Assembly (NCBI RefSeq): GCF_037975245.1
Contig: NC_092567.1
Coordinates: 26,022,376-26,086,375 of the forward strand
From: Apostichopus japonicus
Lineage: Eukaryota > Echinodermata > Holothuroidea > Aspidochirotida > Stichopodidae
Length of the DNA stretch: 64,000 nt
Reading direction: 5' to 3'
The position numbers and the translations under genes were made by a program. Positions within the stretch are counted from its first letter, which is position 1. Every line of letters begins with the position of its first letter. This document shows positions 22,321 to 35,800 of the stretch, piece after piece. The notes beneath the pieces were generated by a model that was given only the letters and a program-made list of their open reading frames with translations, was not told where the DNA came from and made no database searches.

Positions 22321-25300
22321 ATTGCAAACTTCCTCTTCTCTTTGTACGTCATCATTCTGCTCTTCTCTGTTGTTCCTTTACAATCTTCTGGAAGTAAAAC
22401 AGATTCATCTGGCTGGATTTTGAGATGTTGAGGTCCTCCGAATGTCCCGTGATAACCAACCTTTCTGTTTCTTTCAACGTCATGTTCGTAGGTACCAGCC
22501 CTGGAAGTGGAAATGGGAGTCAACTTATTAGGAGCGTTTAATAACATAACTTCAAAAAATACAACAACGAAAAGTGAATAAAGAACAAAAAAGGAGTGAA
22601 GAAAAGAAAGGAGAGGAAACATGGAAACTTTCAAAGAAAAACAGTGGATAATATAGTTAACAATGAAAATGTAGAACATCTCTCATAAAAACTGACAGAA
22701 GTGAGTCAACTACTGTATACCCATCCATTAGCATATATGGGGAGGGGTGGGGGGGGGGGAGTTGTTGATAAAATGTACATGTACTAAATGATTGAAAACT
22801 GTTAAAATCAGTTGATAGAACTTAAAACCTTGTCTAATGTTTGCCTTCTGACTAAGAAGGTGAACTTAAAAAGTGCAACAAAAAAATAAATCAAACTTAC
22901 CCTGGAGTTATTTCAGGATCGATGGTGTTTTTATGAAATCTCTTAGCACCAACATGGAAAGGCTTCTTAGCAGGAGTGAATGTGCTTGGTAAGTTGATGT
23001 CATCCTGATGTTTTGTTGGACATAGTGTTATTGTCTGAAAAAACAACGAAAAGGAACAATTTAAGATTCGACATTGAATTTCCAATACGCTCTGGCTTTC
23101 TTCTGTAAATAATTTAACGATGTTGAAAGGGATAATTAGCCCCCATTCCCTATTTATATTTATGATCATAATTAATTGACAGGGTAAGTTGTTTAAAAAG
23201 TTTAATATACAATGGAGATCACTGTGATGAAAAGATGAAATTTCACACCTCAGTCTGGGTTGGTTCTCAAAAGTGCATTAAATCTCTAACTGCATATGTG
23301 GTACCACAGTTCTTAACACACATATCAAAGCTGATAAGCTAAATAGAGGTTTTAATCAGCCCAATTAACTGCATCCAATATTTGATCAAAGTATTTTGGA
23401 AGTAACGTAGTTCTGGTTTTCCTTGTTCCTTTGACTAATGCTCATTGTATGACCCTAAGAACCAGACTTCATTTGAATTACATACTTGGTATGGTCTTGA
23501 ATTTGAGTGTTAAGCTCCCAACACGAGCACAACATAATTTTGATCTAGTAGCTATACAAACTATTAAAATGCCTCAAGAATGGTTACGAATAAGTAACGA
23601 ATAAGTAAATCCACAAGGGTCAATAGGAGTAGAGCTTAACTATGCCAAAATACAAGAAGAGATTTGCTCCAAGTGTACCTGGAATTCTTTCCTGAATCTT
23701 GGTCCTGTCCTTGCACCCATTGTGTAACCTTTGGAGCTGGTAACCTGACTTTCAATGTTGTATAAAGATGTTGTTTTCTGTAAGGTAAAGGAGAGTGTAA
23801 TGCTGGTAAAATCATAAAAATCTTTTTTATAGGTAATATCGTTAAATTTAGAAAATACAAAATGTTAAAATATTTAAAACGATATGTGGAAAGATACTTG
23901 GTCCAGTTGAAACATTTTAAGAACGTTCTTACTATTAAAGCAGGTTTTGTGTTTAGATGCCTGGGCAGTAATTTCATCACGTAAGACTGCAATTGAACAC
24001 ACAAAGGCAACTGCTTTAATTTTACAGAAATTTAGGAAAAATGTGGTTGCCATGGGAAGTTGGGAACTGAGGTCAAAGGTCATAATGGTTAAGGTCAAAT
24101 GTATATAGTTTTAGAGAAATTTTGTGTCAAAAACTTCTCCTAAATGTCTGGACTGATTTTCTTCAAACCTTGGTAGGAAGGTACCCTAGGGTGAGTCGTT
24201 GTGTCTCGCAGACCCCGGCAGCCAAAGGTCAGAGTAAGTGAAAATCATTTTTTTCTGGAGAACCTTCACAGGTGTCATGGTAATGTCAAGTAGTACTTTC
24301 CTCTTATTGCCAGATTGCTCAGCTAATAATAAATTTGTTAATTTGCAATCCGGGTTTGCTGGCAATGAGATATATGCAACTCTGTCAATTGCCCTATTGT
24401 TTAAGATGTGCTCATTAATGTGATTTGATCCTCAAAATTATGTTGCTCAGATACTATGATTAGTAAAACCTCACGAATGTAAAAATGTTCTTGAAATATC
24501 TCAAACATTTTTTTATGTTACTATATATTCATTTTCTTCTTTTATTTGAAATGAAGGTCGATTATTCAAGTTCAAAGAATAATTCATCCAGTATCACATG
24601 GCAAAATGGTCAAATTGCTAGACAAGTGTTAAGAACCATTTAAGTATTTTATAATAGAAAGATCTGAGTCTTCGAAACTGCTACACAAAATTTTGACACA
24701 AAATTATTCCCTGTAATTAGTGAACAGCAATGTAATGTAGCATAAAAAAGAATTGGAAAAATTTAAGAAACCTAATTTCAAAATCTGTTTTAATAATCAA
24801 GCAACTTCTGCCCCACCAAAAGACTTGGTGGAACTTTTTCTTTTGCTACATTTTGTCACTACTTTGATGAGAAGGAGAATCTGTTCTGATATTTAAAAGC
24901 CTATACAGACTAGTTACTGAGTGAGACGTCCTAATTATTATGCCCATTTACACAGCATATACTGTACGTATGAATGCGTGTATTAGCTGGATGACATGAG
25001 AAGCTCTTAGATTGAAAGTTTTCTAATATTTCTTAAAATGTTCTATTCATAGCTGAGCAGTAAAGAACTGTAGGGGCAATGACAGGACTTTATGAAAGGG
25101 ACTAACAAATGATATATTACACACATCCATAACGTACAACATAAAATACACCATATTCAATTATAGTAATGCCAAACAAATGCCTTTTGAACTCCTCCTA
25201 GTCCCACTCACATTTTGAAAGTTGAAAAACAAAACAAACAAAAACTATGAAGTAAACAAGTAAGACGGTGAGACAAGAATGAGAAACTTACCTCAGCATT

Positions 25301-25700
25301 ATTGTATGTTCCTGGTGCTCTGTTTGGAGAAGTTTCTCTGTAAAGCTGAGCTCCAAGTCTGTCCGAGGGCAGTTGAGTCGGGCAAAGAGGTCTATCTGTA
25401 GTTGTGCCAAATGACACATTATTTTGCCTCTTCTTTCCAAGGAGGGCTGACGATAAAATGAGATGAAAGTAAGGCTTGACAATTGTTTTCCCTTAACAGT
25501 ACACTATAGTGGAAAGTATGTGATAACAATTGGTAGTAAATATGTATAACAGTATGCAATACAAACCACTGCAGCTGCAATACACATTTGGAGAAACCTA
25601 CTGTACAAAGCAAAACGGATAACGAAAAGAAAAAGCGTTTCCAGATTATTCACCGATACTTACCTTCCAAGTTTGGCAGAGTTTCCACTGTCGACGTCAT
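22290..25700 (-). CDS. PIFO: Protein pitchfork (PIFO, CIMAP3), complete, 5 exons, 211 aa
   Basis: Exons are 25700-25664, 25446-25292, 23777-23679, 23034-22901 and 22500-22290, with AG/GT boundaries and matching phases. The start codon at 25700 gives MTSTVETLPNLE. Recognition rests on SKGYTMGART (residues about 79-88), which matches the KGYTLGAR block of vertebrate pitchfork, and on the C-terminus REAYLSLYY (203-211), which matches its AYLSLYY end. The early VSFGT block and PGAGTY (about 140) also fit. The length compares with about 190 residues in human. Pitchfork accumulates at the basal body and cilium and has been linked to Aurora A activation during cilium disassembly; it belongs to the group of small SHIPPO/CIMAP-type ciliary microtubule-associated proteins. 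The gene is head-to-head with GTF2H1, with about 1.1 kb between start codons. The coding exon runs straight into the downstream tandem repeat. Confidence 0.88.
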
Positions 25701-26828
25701 CTCAGTAAGGTGCCTAGGCCTAGGCTACTTGAAGAAATGGTTGGCCAATAGAGTATTAACGCACACCTGTCCGAATGAGATGCCTCTGTAATAACACCTG
25801 CTGTAAATTAGTTACAGAAGTTGATTTCTTGTTTAGCTAAGTTAGTATTGTTCACTTCTGTATTTAAAATTGTTTAAGACTCTCCGTTTGGAGACATGTA
25901 CGATTTAAATAAGGCTTGGAAACATTAGTTTAGGTCTGTAAGAAGCTCTGTCTGATAGTGATCTGTCTGATAGTGAGTTACCAATCAATGTTTACGATAT
26001 TACTAGTTGCTGTGCACATGTTACATCGCGAAAGTAGATGTTTGCTTATGATTGTTGCTATGGTTTTAACTGATGGCAGCAGTCGCATTTGCTCAGTCTG
26101 TGTTAGATATAGGTCAATACGTCGTTGATACAGAGTCAACGTTATGCGCAGCAAATGTCCGTTAGGATAGGGTAAAATAATAGAAGTTATATGGAAATTC
26201 GGTCTAGCCTACACTATTCTGAAAACAGATGCACACATGTACACGGGCTGACGGAGGACCGGTGTCCTGTACGAACAGATCATGCTACAGTGTAGTGTTA
26301 TAACATAGTACGTCATGCCTATTTCACATACATCATTATACGAGCGGTACTAACTTGGTCGTTTTAAGATGCCGGCAGGTTGCTGAAAATGGATCAAGTA
26401 GGACTATTTATAACATTACTAAATATTGCTAGCAGAAATTAGGCCTAGGCTAGCTGAAGTAAGTTTCAAGCGTAACCCAAACAAAGTTCCACTCGCAGTG
26501 TCGTTCTTGACGTTTGATGAATGAGGTTGTCATTGGGTTTGGGTTTAGCCTAGGCCTATATTTGCATTGCAACAATCAAAGCATGCATAGGCCTAGGCCT
26601 AGAATTAGTTTATGTTGTTTGAATGTTTGTAACGATAGATCACATATCAACCTTTGTTTGACTATCAGCAAGAAAACTGACAGCTAAGAATCAAGTTCTA
26701 GGGTATTCTGGAGTTGCTCCCAAGACGGTAACCCATTAACTTAAACTGTTTTATTCTTTCTCTTTAGAGTCCATGAATCAGATCATCAGTATCTTTTCAA
26801 TGATATATTTCATGTACTTTTCTTTCAG
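25701..26828. promoter_or_regulatory. Shared divergent promoter region of PIFO and GTF2H1
   Basis: The two genes are transcribed away from this 1.1-kb interval. The splice acceptor at 26821-26828, just before the GTF2H1 start codon, implies at least one non-coding GTF2H1 exon inside it. CCGGCAG|GTTGCT near 26370-26383 is a possible donor. The interval has several taggcctaggcct motifs. No TATA box is evident. Functional bidirectionality is an inference from geometry. Confidence 0.45.
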
Positions 26829-26838
26829 AAATAAAAAC

Positions 26839-29800
26839 ATGGCAACGTCATCTGAAGAAGTCCTTCTGGTTTTGAATGAAGTCCGGCACCTAAAGAGAGA
26901 TGGCAGCCTTTACTTAATGACTGAGAGGTTGGCCTGGCAGGATGACGGCAAAGATGTATTCAGCGTTAGTCATTTCTATGCAGACATAAAACGTTCGTAA
27001 TATTTGCCCTTCATTGATATATTAAGAACCAATGGTCTTTTCAGTTGGTGTTTAACGGATTGTCTAACTTAAAGGCTTAGGCTTGGTTCAGCGGTTAAAG
27101 TGTCCGCCTCACAATCCTTAGATTCCAGGATCAAAATTCCGCCAGTAGCCAAATTCTCTTGGCCTATTCAAAAATCGCTGCAGTGCGGTGGTGATGTGCC
27201 GAGTCTTCTGTGGATTTGGTATTTCTGGTTTGTGAACTTTGGGACAAGGGGTTTGTTTCTGTTCTTCACTTGGTTTCAAAAGAACTTTGTTTGTCATGGC
27301 TGCACTGCAGTCATTTCAAATGTGGTGCCTTTGCCTACCTCAGTATTTGAGAAAGTGGTCAGATGCTAGGGGCGTATAATCTCGTTCGCCGAATGGGGAC
27401 ATTAAATGGTCCTCCCGGGAGCAGGTATGGGAGCAAATTCACACCCCTGCCTCGTTATCCTCTGAACACTTATGGAAAAGAAAAGGCCTGAAATAAGCCG
27501 GTGTTCATCCACTTTCTAACACGGATATGGTCTCAAAAAAATTCTGGAATGCTTCCTGATCCTTGGGTCTCTAAACTAAACTTATACTGATGAAAATGTT
27601 TCGACATTGCTCATGGAAAACCCCATTTCAATATCTTTCCCCTTACTCAGATATCATTGATTGAGTGTAGCCTATTGTGACTAGCTAAACTTACAACTAC
27701 TCCCGAAATATAGATCACTAAATTATAACCTTCTTGTCAGCTGAAGTGCCCTGATGATGTGATCCATTCTGCTATTGCCAGATGCATTTAATTACCACAA
27801 ATTTTGAAAAAATTCATATCTTAGCGATACAAAATTCCATGAGGATGCGATTTTCACATGAAGATTGAAAACATTTTCAGCAATTTTGAATTGAGCAATC
27901 AACTTCAGCATCCTATATATTCTATTCCCTGCATAATTTTTCATCAAAGATTCAGTCTCACCAAATTTCAAAACAACACTTAAATTGCAAATTAGTCTAC
28001 TCCTATTTTCTGAAGTTCTTCTGGCTTCGAAAGAGTTGTAAGCTTCAACTATTCATCTCAGATTTGTGCATGTATCATATTTTACGCACATTCTTACACT
28101 GTCCTTTGTGCAAAATGTAGTTGGTTGAATTTAAAGCATACCTTTACTGGAATAACTGAAATTATTCTGTACCCTCTAAACATGCATCATTTCTGCAGAT
28201 ATACTTCAAGCAGCTCTTAAATAGAAGTTTAACCGAGGTGAGCTCTTTTGTTGTGAAGTACTGTACTTTATCAAATGACCTAGTTGGACTTTTGCTATAT
28301 TTTGTGATACAGAACAGAAGATCAGTCCAGACGGTAGCTCCAAAATACAATTACAGATTCTCTTACATCGAGGTAATAGCTCCAAATTCCAGTTTGTGAA
28401 CCATGATGGCCCACCCTCGCAACTCAAAGATAGAGATGCTGCCAAAGAGCTGCTTCAACAACTGTTACCACGTTTTAGGAGCAGGGCAAATAAAGAACTG
28501 GAACAGAAAAATAAGTAAGTTTGGGAGAAACTTTTCAATAAGCCATTTGCAGCTATGTATTCAAGGTCCTTTCATGTGACATCAAGGTGCACATGTGAGT
28601 GGACACGAGGCTTGATCCAGTGATACCATCGTAAGCTGACTTCTCCATGATTGGATGATACCATGTGTGCTGGTAAAGACGAAAGATGAAGTGTCTGGAA
28701 ATATTATCAGCTACTTTAGTCTGTGAACATCACACCTTGCTTGATAAAGTTTGGCAGGAATGCTCATAGGTTTGTATCTGCTCTAAATGTAAGTTACTCG
28801 TGCATTGGCAACAGCCATATGATTGTAAGCAAGAAGATGTCATAGTCAGGTTGGCACATATCTCTTACATTACTACAGGAAATCTCACACTGCTAGCCTA
28901 CACTGTCTTCAAGTTGTGTAAAAGTAAGTTGGCCTGACGTTTCGATCCTAGCTGGATCTTCTTCAAAGGCTAAATGACAAGTCACAGTAACAGAAGGGAC
29001 AAAAACATGCACAGAATACAGACAGGTTAATGAGCATGGTGAACACAAAGAGATAGATGTATGGGGATTAGTAGACATCTATCTCTTTGTGTTCACCATG
29101 CTCATTAACCTGTCTGTATTCTGTGCGTGTTTTTGTCCCTTCTGTTACTGTTACTTGTCATTTAGCCTTTGAAGAAGATCCTGCCAGGATCGAAACAGGC
29201 CAACTTACTTTTACACATTCTCCTACACAGGCTCTCTAGTGGATAAGCAGTTTGCTAACAGTTTTATTTTATTCTGACTTCAAGTTGTGTATTTGTTTTG
29301 TCCGCAGGATGCTGCAGAATGATCCGGAATTGTTTCAGTTGTACAAAGATCTTGTCGTTAGTGGTGTCATGACTGCCGACCAATTCTGGGACAGCCGTAA
29401 AAATGTAAGTTTCTACTGTCAAAACAAAAACTGTGGAAGTATTTCTCATGCAATTTTGAATTGTAGGTCTTCCTGTAAGCCAAAGGAATGTTTTGCCTGA
29501 TTTACTGTATGTATATCTCCATCAGTTGGCTCGTATTGACTTACAATGGAGTGATATGTTGTTACTGTTAGTGTTATACAATTTAGCATTTATCTCTGTC
29601 ATATGATGAGCTAGAAATGGAACAATGTTACCTGGACTTTTCTGTTGCCTTTAGTTTGTGCTCTAAGGCATTTGTAGTGATGAACTGCTGCAATTTAGTT
29701 GCCTTAGTCACCAATCATCACAAATCCCTGCGTTTTTTCCTCTTTCAGAATAATTCTATAAGTAAAGACGCTGGAGATTGTCCAGGTCAGGGAACTGGGG

Positions 29801-32800
29801 TTTCAGCAGCTTTCCTATCAGAGATTCAGCCCCAGGCTGATGGTTGTAATGGAGTCAAGTACAACCTCACACCAGATATAATTGAAGCCATATTTAGAAT
29901 ATACCCAGCAGGTAAGCAGGTACATTCTCTATAAGAGGGTTTTATTGATAGATGGCCAGCAGAGCAAATCCAACCTTCCAAAGATTTTCAGTCTGACCCA
30001 TGGAGAAAAAAAAGAGCAAATCAACTGACAATATTGCTCTTACAGTAGATATGTGGACTCCTAAGGCCTTAATCTTGATCTGATCAACTAGCTTACCCTA
30101 CACATTGCTCCTTCTATGGGTATTATGTATACTGTTTGCCGTGAGCAAAGCACCAAATTCATTGACAAACACAGTGTTAGAAGAGAAAAATAGGCCTCAA
30201 AGTTTTCATTTTCGTCCTATTTAAGTCATTTTTGTCAACAAATTTTTCGATTTGAACTTATAGTTGAGACTCTTTTCCTGCTTTTACAGTAAAAAAGAAA
30301 CATTTGGAGAATGTTCCCAACAACCTGTCAGAGAAAGAATTTTGGACCCGTTTTTTCCAGTCTCAGTATTTCCATCGTGATCGAATCAATACAGGAAGCA
30401 AGGACCTCTTCACAGAAAGTGCCAAACTGGATGAAAAAGGTGCGACTAGAAGATTCACATCTTTCTAAATCTTGCAATCTTCCACCAGGCTAAACACTTG
30501 CAATAATGTCAGACTCGTGGTATGAATATGCAACAGAATGTCAGACTCGTGATACGAATATGCAACAGAATGTCAGACTCGTGGTATGAATATGCAACAG
30601 AATGTCAGACTTGTGGTATGCATATGCAACAGAATGTCAGACTCTTGGTATGCATATGCAACAGAATGTCAGACTCCTAGTATGAGTATGCAACAGAATG
30701 TCAGACTTGTGGTATGCATATGCAACAGAATGTCAGACTCTTGGTATGCATATGCAACAGAATGTCAGACTCCTGGTATAAGTATGCAACAGAATGTCAG
30801 ACTTGTGGTATGAATATGCAACAGAATGTCAGACTCGTGATACGAATATGCAACAGAATGTCAGACTCGTGGTATGCATATGCAACAGAATGTCAGACTT
30901 GTGGTATGCATATGCAACAGAATGTCAGACTCTTGGTATGCATATGCAACAGAATGTCAGACTCCTGGTATGAGTATGCAACAGAATGTCAGACTCGTGG
31001 TATGAATATGCAACAGAATGTCAGACTCGTGATACGAATATGCAGCAGAATGTCAGACTCGTGGTATGCATATGCAACAGAATGTCAGACTTGTGGTATG
31101 CATATGCAACAGAATGTCAGACTCTTGGTATGCATATGCAACAGAATGTCAGACTCCTGGTATGAGTATGCAACAGAATGTCAGACTTGTGGTATGAATA
31201 TGCAACAGAATGTCAGACTTGTGGTACGAGTATGCAACAGAATGTCAGACTTGTGGTATGAATATGCAACAGAATGTCAGACTCATGGTATGAATATGCA
31301 ACAGAGTGTCAGACTTGTGGTATGAATATGCAACAGAGTGTCAGACTTGTGGTATGAATATGCAACAGAGTGTCAGACTAGTGGTAGGAGGATGCAACAG
31401 AGTGTCAGACTCCTGGTATGAATATGCAACAGAATGTCAGACAGGTGGTATGAATATGCAACAGAATGTCAGACAGGTGGTATGAATATGCAACAGAATG
31501 TCAGACTCGTGATACGAATATGCAACAGAGTGTCAGACTCGTGGTATGAATATGCAACAGAATGTCAGACTCGTATGAATATGCAATAGAATGTCAGACT
31601 CGTGGTATGAGTATGCAACAGAATGTCAGACTTGTGGTATGAATATGCAACAGAATGTCAGACTTGTGGTACGAGTATGCAACAGAATGTCAGACTCGTG
31701 GTATGAATATGCAACAGAATGTCAGACTCGTGGTATGAATATGCAACAGAATGTCAGCCTCGTGGTATGAATATGCAACAGAGTGTCAGACTTGTGGTAC
31801 GAGTATGCTACAGAGTGTCAGACTCGTGGTATGAATATGCAACAGAGTGTCAGACTTGTGGTATGAATATGCAACAGAATGTCAGACTTGTGGTATGAAT
31901 ATGCAACAGAGTGTCAGACTAGTGGTAGGAGGATGCAACAGAGTGTCAGACTCCTGGTATGAATATGCAACAGAATGTCAGACAGGTGGTATGAATATGC
32001 AACAGAATGTCAGACAGGTGGTATGAATATGCAACAGAATGTCAGACTCGTGATACGAATATGCAACAGAGTGTCAGACTCCTGGTATGAATATGCAACA
32101 GTTACAGAATGTCAGACTCGTATGAATATGCAATAAAATGTCAGACTTGTGGTACAAGTATGCAACAGAATGTCAGACTCGTGGGTGGGTTCTTTAAAAT
32201 GGTTAGTTACAAGTTTATTTGGATTCATTTGGTTTGAATAAATGACCAGTCAAACTGCTTTCAATAGTGTTTAGTATAGGAAAAAAGTCCTCTTTTTTTA
32301 AAGCTGTTGCACTTTTCAAAGACTTAAACTGGCTGTTCAGAGGGTTTATGGTGTCATCATTAAGTGAACATGGACAATCCTCAGGCAAAATGATATTCCT
32401 GATGCCACCATCTTTGAGATTCCCTTACATATCATGTTAAACTCATATTATACTACATACAGACAAGGGAAGATGTGTGTTATAGTAATTACTTATATTT
32501 ATCTTTATTTCCAGGGATGAAGGAGGAAGCAGCAAAAGCTGCCCTGAATCCATTTCTTGACATTCAAGCTCTGACAGACAAATCGTTAGATGATGTGAGT
32601 ATAGGGACTCGTAGTCCAAAAAAGCTACATGAAGTCAGCTTAGAGGTATCCTTATAACAATTAATGTTTCTATGGACTGCCAGAGAAGACATTGGTTGGA
32701 GCAACTGGCCAGAATGAAACAAAATATGACTCTACATCGGGGAATAATTTAGTGTTCAAACGTTGTATAGTAGTATGGAAGGTTCTGTAATATCTCTCTT

Positions 32801-35800
32801 CTATAATGTCAGGTTCTTGTGTAAAAGAAATTGCTATACAAATTTGGTCTTGTATAGCAATTTGACCATTTTACATAGCATTTTGCATAGCATTTAATAG
32901 CATTTTGTGATTTTACAAGGGATAAATGATTCCCTGGACATACGTAGAGTATGCAATGCTCAGGTTAAGCTGAAAGGATTCTCATGGCTATGGCCTAAAG
33001 GGCCTGCATACACGATTGGTGCAAGACTTTGGTCCATTTATTTCATGGACCCCCAGGTTGCCTATCAAGAACCCCTTTCTATTAAGGGGTCTGTGGTGTG
33101 CTGTTAAACCACAGATAGATATAGTTCTCAATCTAGGTCAGATATTATTTTCAATCTCAATTTCTTCAATTTTGGAATTGTTTGGACAAACTTTTGATTT
33201 AGCTATTCAGTTTTTATCCATGTTCCAGGACTACATTCACATTAATGCCGGTGTATGTGTTGAGTCTGCCTAGTGTTTTGTTTTGTCTGTTTGTGATATG
33301 CAGTTCATTTGAGACATTCAGGGAAGGTTAATGTAAGGCAGTAGAATGTGAGCCTTCATATATCATACTAAAGCAAGTTCAAGAAATGAAAAAACCTGTT
33401 TAAATTCAATTCAATTTTTTTTTCAACGGTTACTCCAACAGGGGTATGGAGCCAAGACTGATTATGGTCGTGGTTCTGCGGATCAGGTCAACTCGTCCAT
33501 TGTCAAACGATTCAACCTCCATAATACTAGAGTCTTGACTGCTTCAGAGAATGCTGAGTAAGTTACCATATACCCCCCCCCCCCATACAACCTTAATCAT
33601 TTACTTTTGTTGTTTTTAATCCAGTCCGTTCTTATTGTTCAAATTTCCAAGCCACTCTTATCAATCTACTTCTTTACATCATGTTTTTGATTTATTTATC
33701 TCTTTTCCTTGCACTTCATTTAGTTTTGTTTTATTTCATTCTGTTTCATTTCACTTCCTTCTGTGTCATACCATTAAAAGGGAAATATTCCAAATATGAC
33801 AACGCTGTAAGATAAACTGGTACAATGAGCCAAGTGTAAATTGCTAAGTCATTAAGTCATTGAGGCAACAGTTAACAAAGCAGTGAATAGTGTTAGTGTG
33901 AGACCCGTTGTGTTTCAAACTAAAACAAGATATTAACATTTAACATGGTGACATTTTTAGATTGCGCAGCAAGTATCCTTTCAGTTCATTTGATTGATTT
34001 ATTTTTGTTTGTGTTTTCGAGGTCCTTCGTCTTTTGATTTCTGTTTAACCTATAGATACATGTTCGGTGAATTGTTAGTGGTATAAGACTTCTCGGTGAC
34101 CTAACAAAGTTGTGAGTTACAACCTTTTGCTTCCATCCTGTCTAGGATACCTCACTGATATTCCTTCCGTTTGTCTCTTCTAATTTCCAGCAGTACAAGT
34201 AGTTCAGCCACCAATGCTCTTTCTAAACTGATTCCAAACTCATCTCTTGCCGACAAGGATACATCTCATACCAACCACGTAAATAACCACAACGGTCCCT
34301 CCACTTCAACCAGTGCCCCCTCATCCAGCAAACGTGCCCGCCTCCAGGAGGCCATCTCATACAAGGACTTAAAGTCTCATTCAACGGGAATGGGTGTCTC
34401 GCTAAAACTGCAGAGGACGGAGGGGTACTACCATGGTCCCATGCCGGCTCAGGCTGGCAACATGGTGTCCCCCGAAGAAATCCTGAGAGCTGTCCACGTA
34501 GTACAGAGGGATATGCATGAATATCGCAGCAATCAATCCAAGGTAAGGTATTTATAAACTAGCGATGCAATGTGTAAAGCTTAATGTTGTATTCTGTATC
34601 GTGTGGCTTAATGTTGTATTCTGTATCGTGTGGCTTAATGTTGTATTCTGTATCGTGTGGCTTAATGCTGTATTCTGTACAGATCACTGGAATATCCCTT
34701 CATATGTACAGATCACTGGAATATCCCTTCATATGTGCAGATCACTGGAATATCCCTTCAGATGTACAGATCACTGGAATATCCCTTCAGATGTACAAAT
34801 CACTGGAATATTCATTCAGATGTACAAATCACTGGCATATCCCTTCAGATGTACAGATCACTGGCATATCCCTTCATATGTACAGATCACTGGAATATCC
34901 CTTCAGATGTACATATCACTGGAATATCCCTTCAGATGTACAGATCACTGGCATATCCCTTCAGATGTACAGATCACTGGAATATCCCTTCAAATGTACA
35001 AATCACTGGAATATCCCTTCAGATGTACAGATCACTGGAATATCCCTTCAGATGTACAAATCACTGGAATATCCCTTCTGATGTACAGATCACTGGCATA
35101 TCCCTTCAGATGTACAAATCACTGGAATATCCCTTCAGATGTACAGATCACTGGAATATTCATTCAGATGTACAAATCACTGGCATATCCCTTCAGATGT
35201 ACAGGTCACTGGAATATCCCTTCATATGTACAGATCACTGGAATATCCCTTCAGATGTACAGATCACTGGAATATCCCTTCAGATGTACAAATCACTGGA
35301 ATATTCATTCAGATGTACAAATCACTGGCATATCCCTTCATATGTACAGATCACTGGAATATCCCTTCATATGTACAGATCACTGGCATATCCCTTCAGA
35401 TGTACAGATCACTGGAATATCCCTTCAGATGTACAGATCACTGGAATATCCCTTCAAATGTACAAATCACTGGAATATCCCTTCAGATGTACAGATCACT
35501 GGAATATCCCTTCAGATGAACAGATCACTGGAATATCCCTTCAGATGTACAGATCACTGGAATATCCCTTCAGATGTACAAATCACTGGAACATCCCTTC
35601 AGATGTACAAATCACTGGCATATCCCTTCAGATGTACAGATCACTGGAATATCCCTTCATATATACAGATCATATGCATATCCCTTCAGATGTACAAATC
35701 ACTGGAATATCCCTTCATATGTACAGATCACTGGAATATCCGTTCAGATGTACAGATCATACGTCTTTGAGGATGTGAACAGTCAACATAAGTCACTGGA

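Noticed and set aside
26773-26838. Upstream in-frame ATGs for GTF2H1
   Set aside because: They precede the splice acceptor at 26821-26828 and have no similarity to p62, whose N-terminus starts at MATSSEEV.
30586-31325. 203-codon frame of MQQNVRL-type repeats
   Set aside because: It is an artefact of the 32-bp repeat in GTF2H1 intron 5.
30505-32190. CRISPR-like array
   Set aside because: The repeats are contiguous without unique spacers, and the context is an intron of an animal gene. The same holds for the 29-, 33- and 49-bp arrays.
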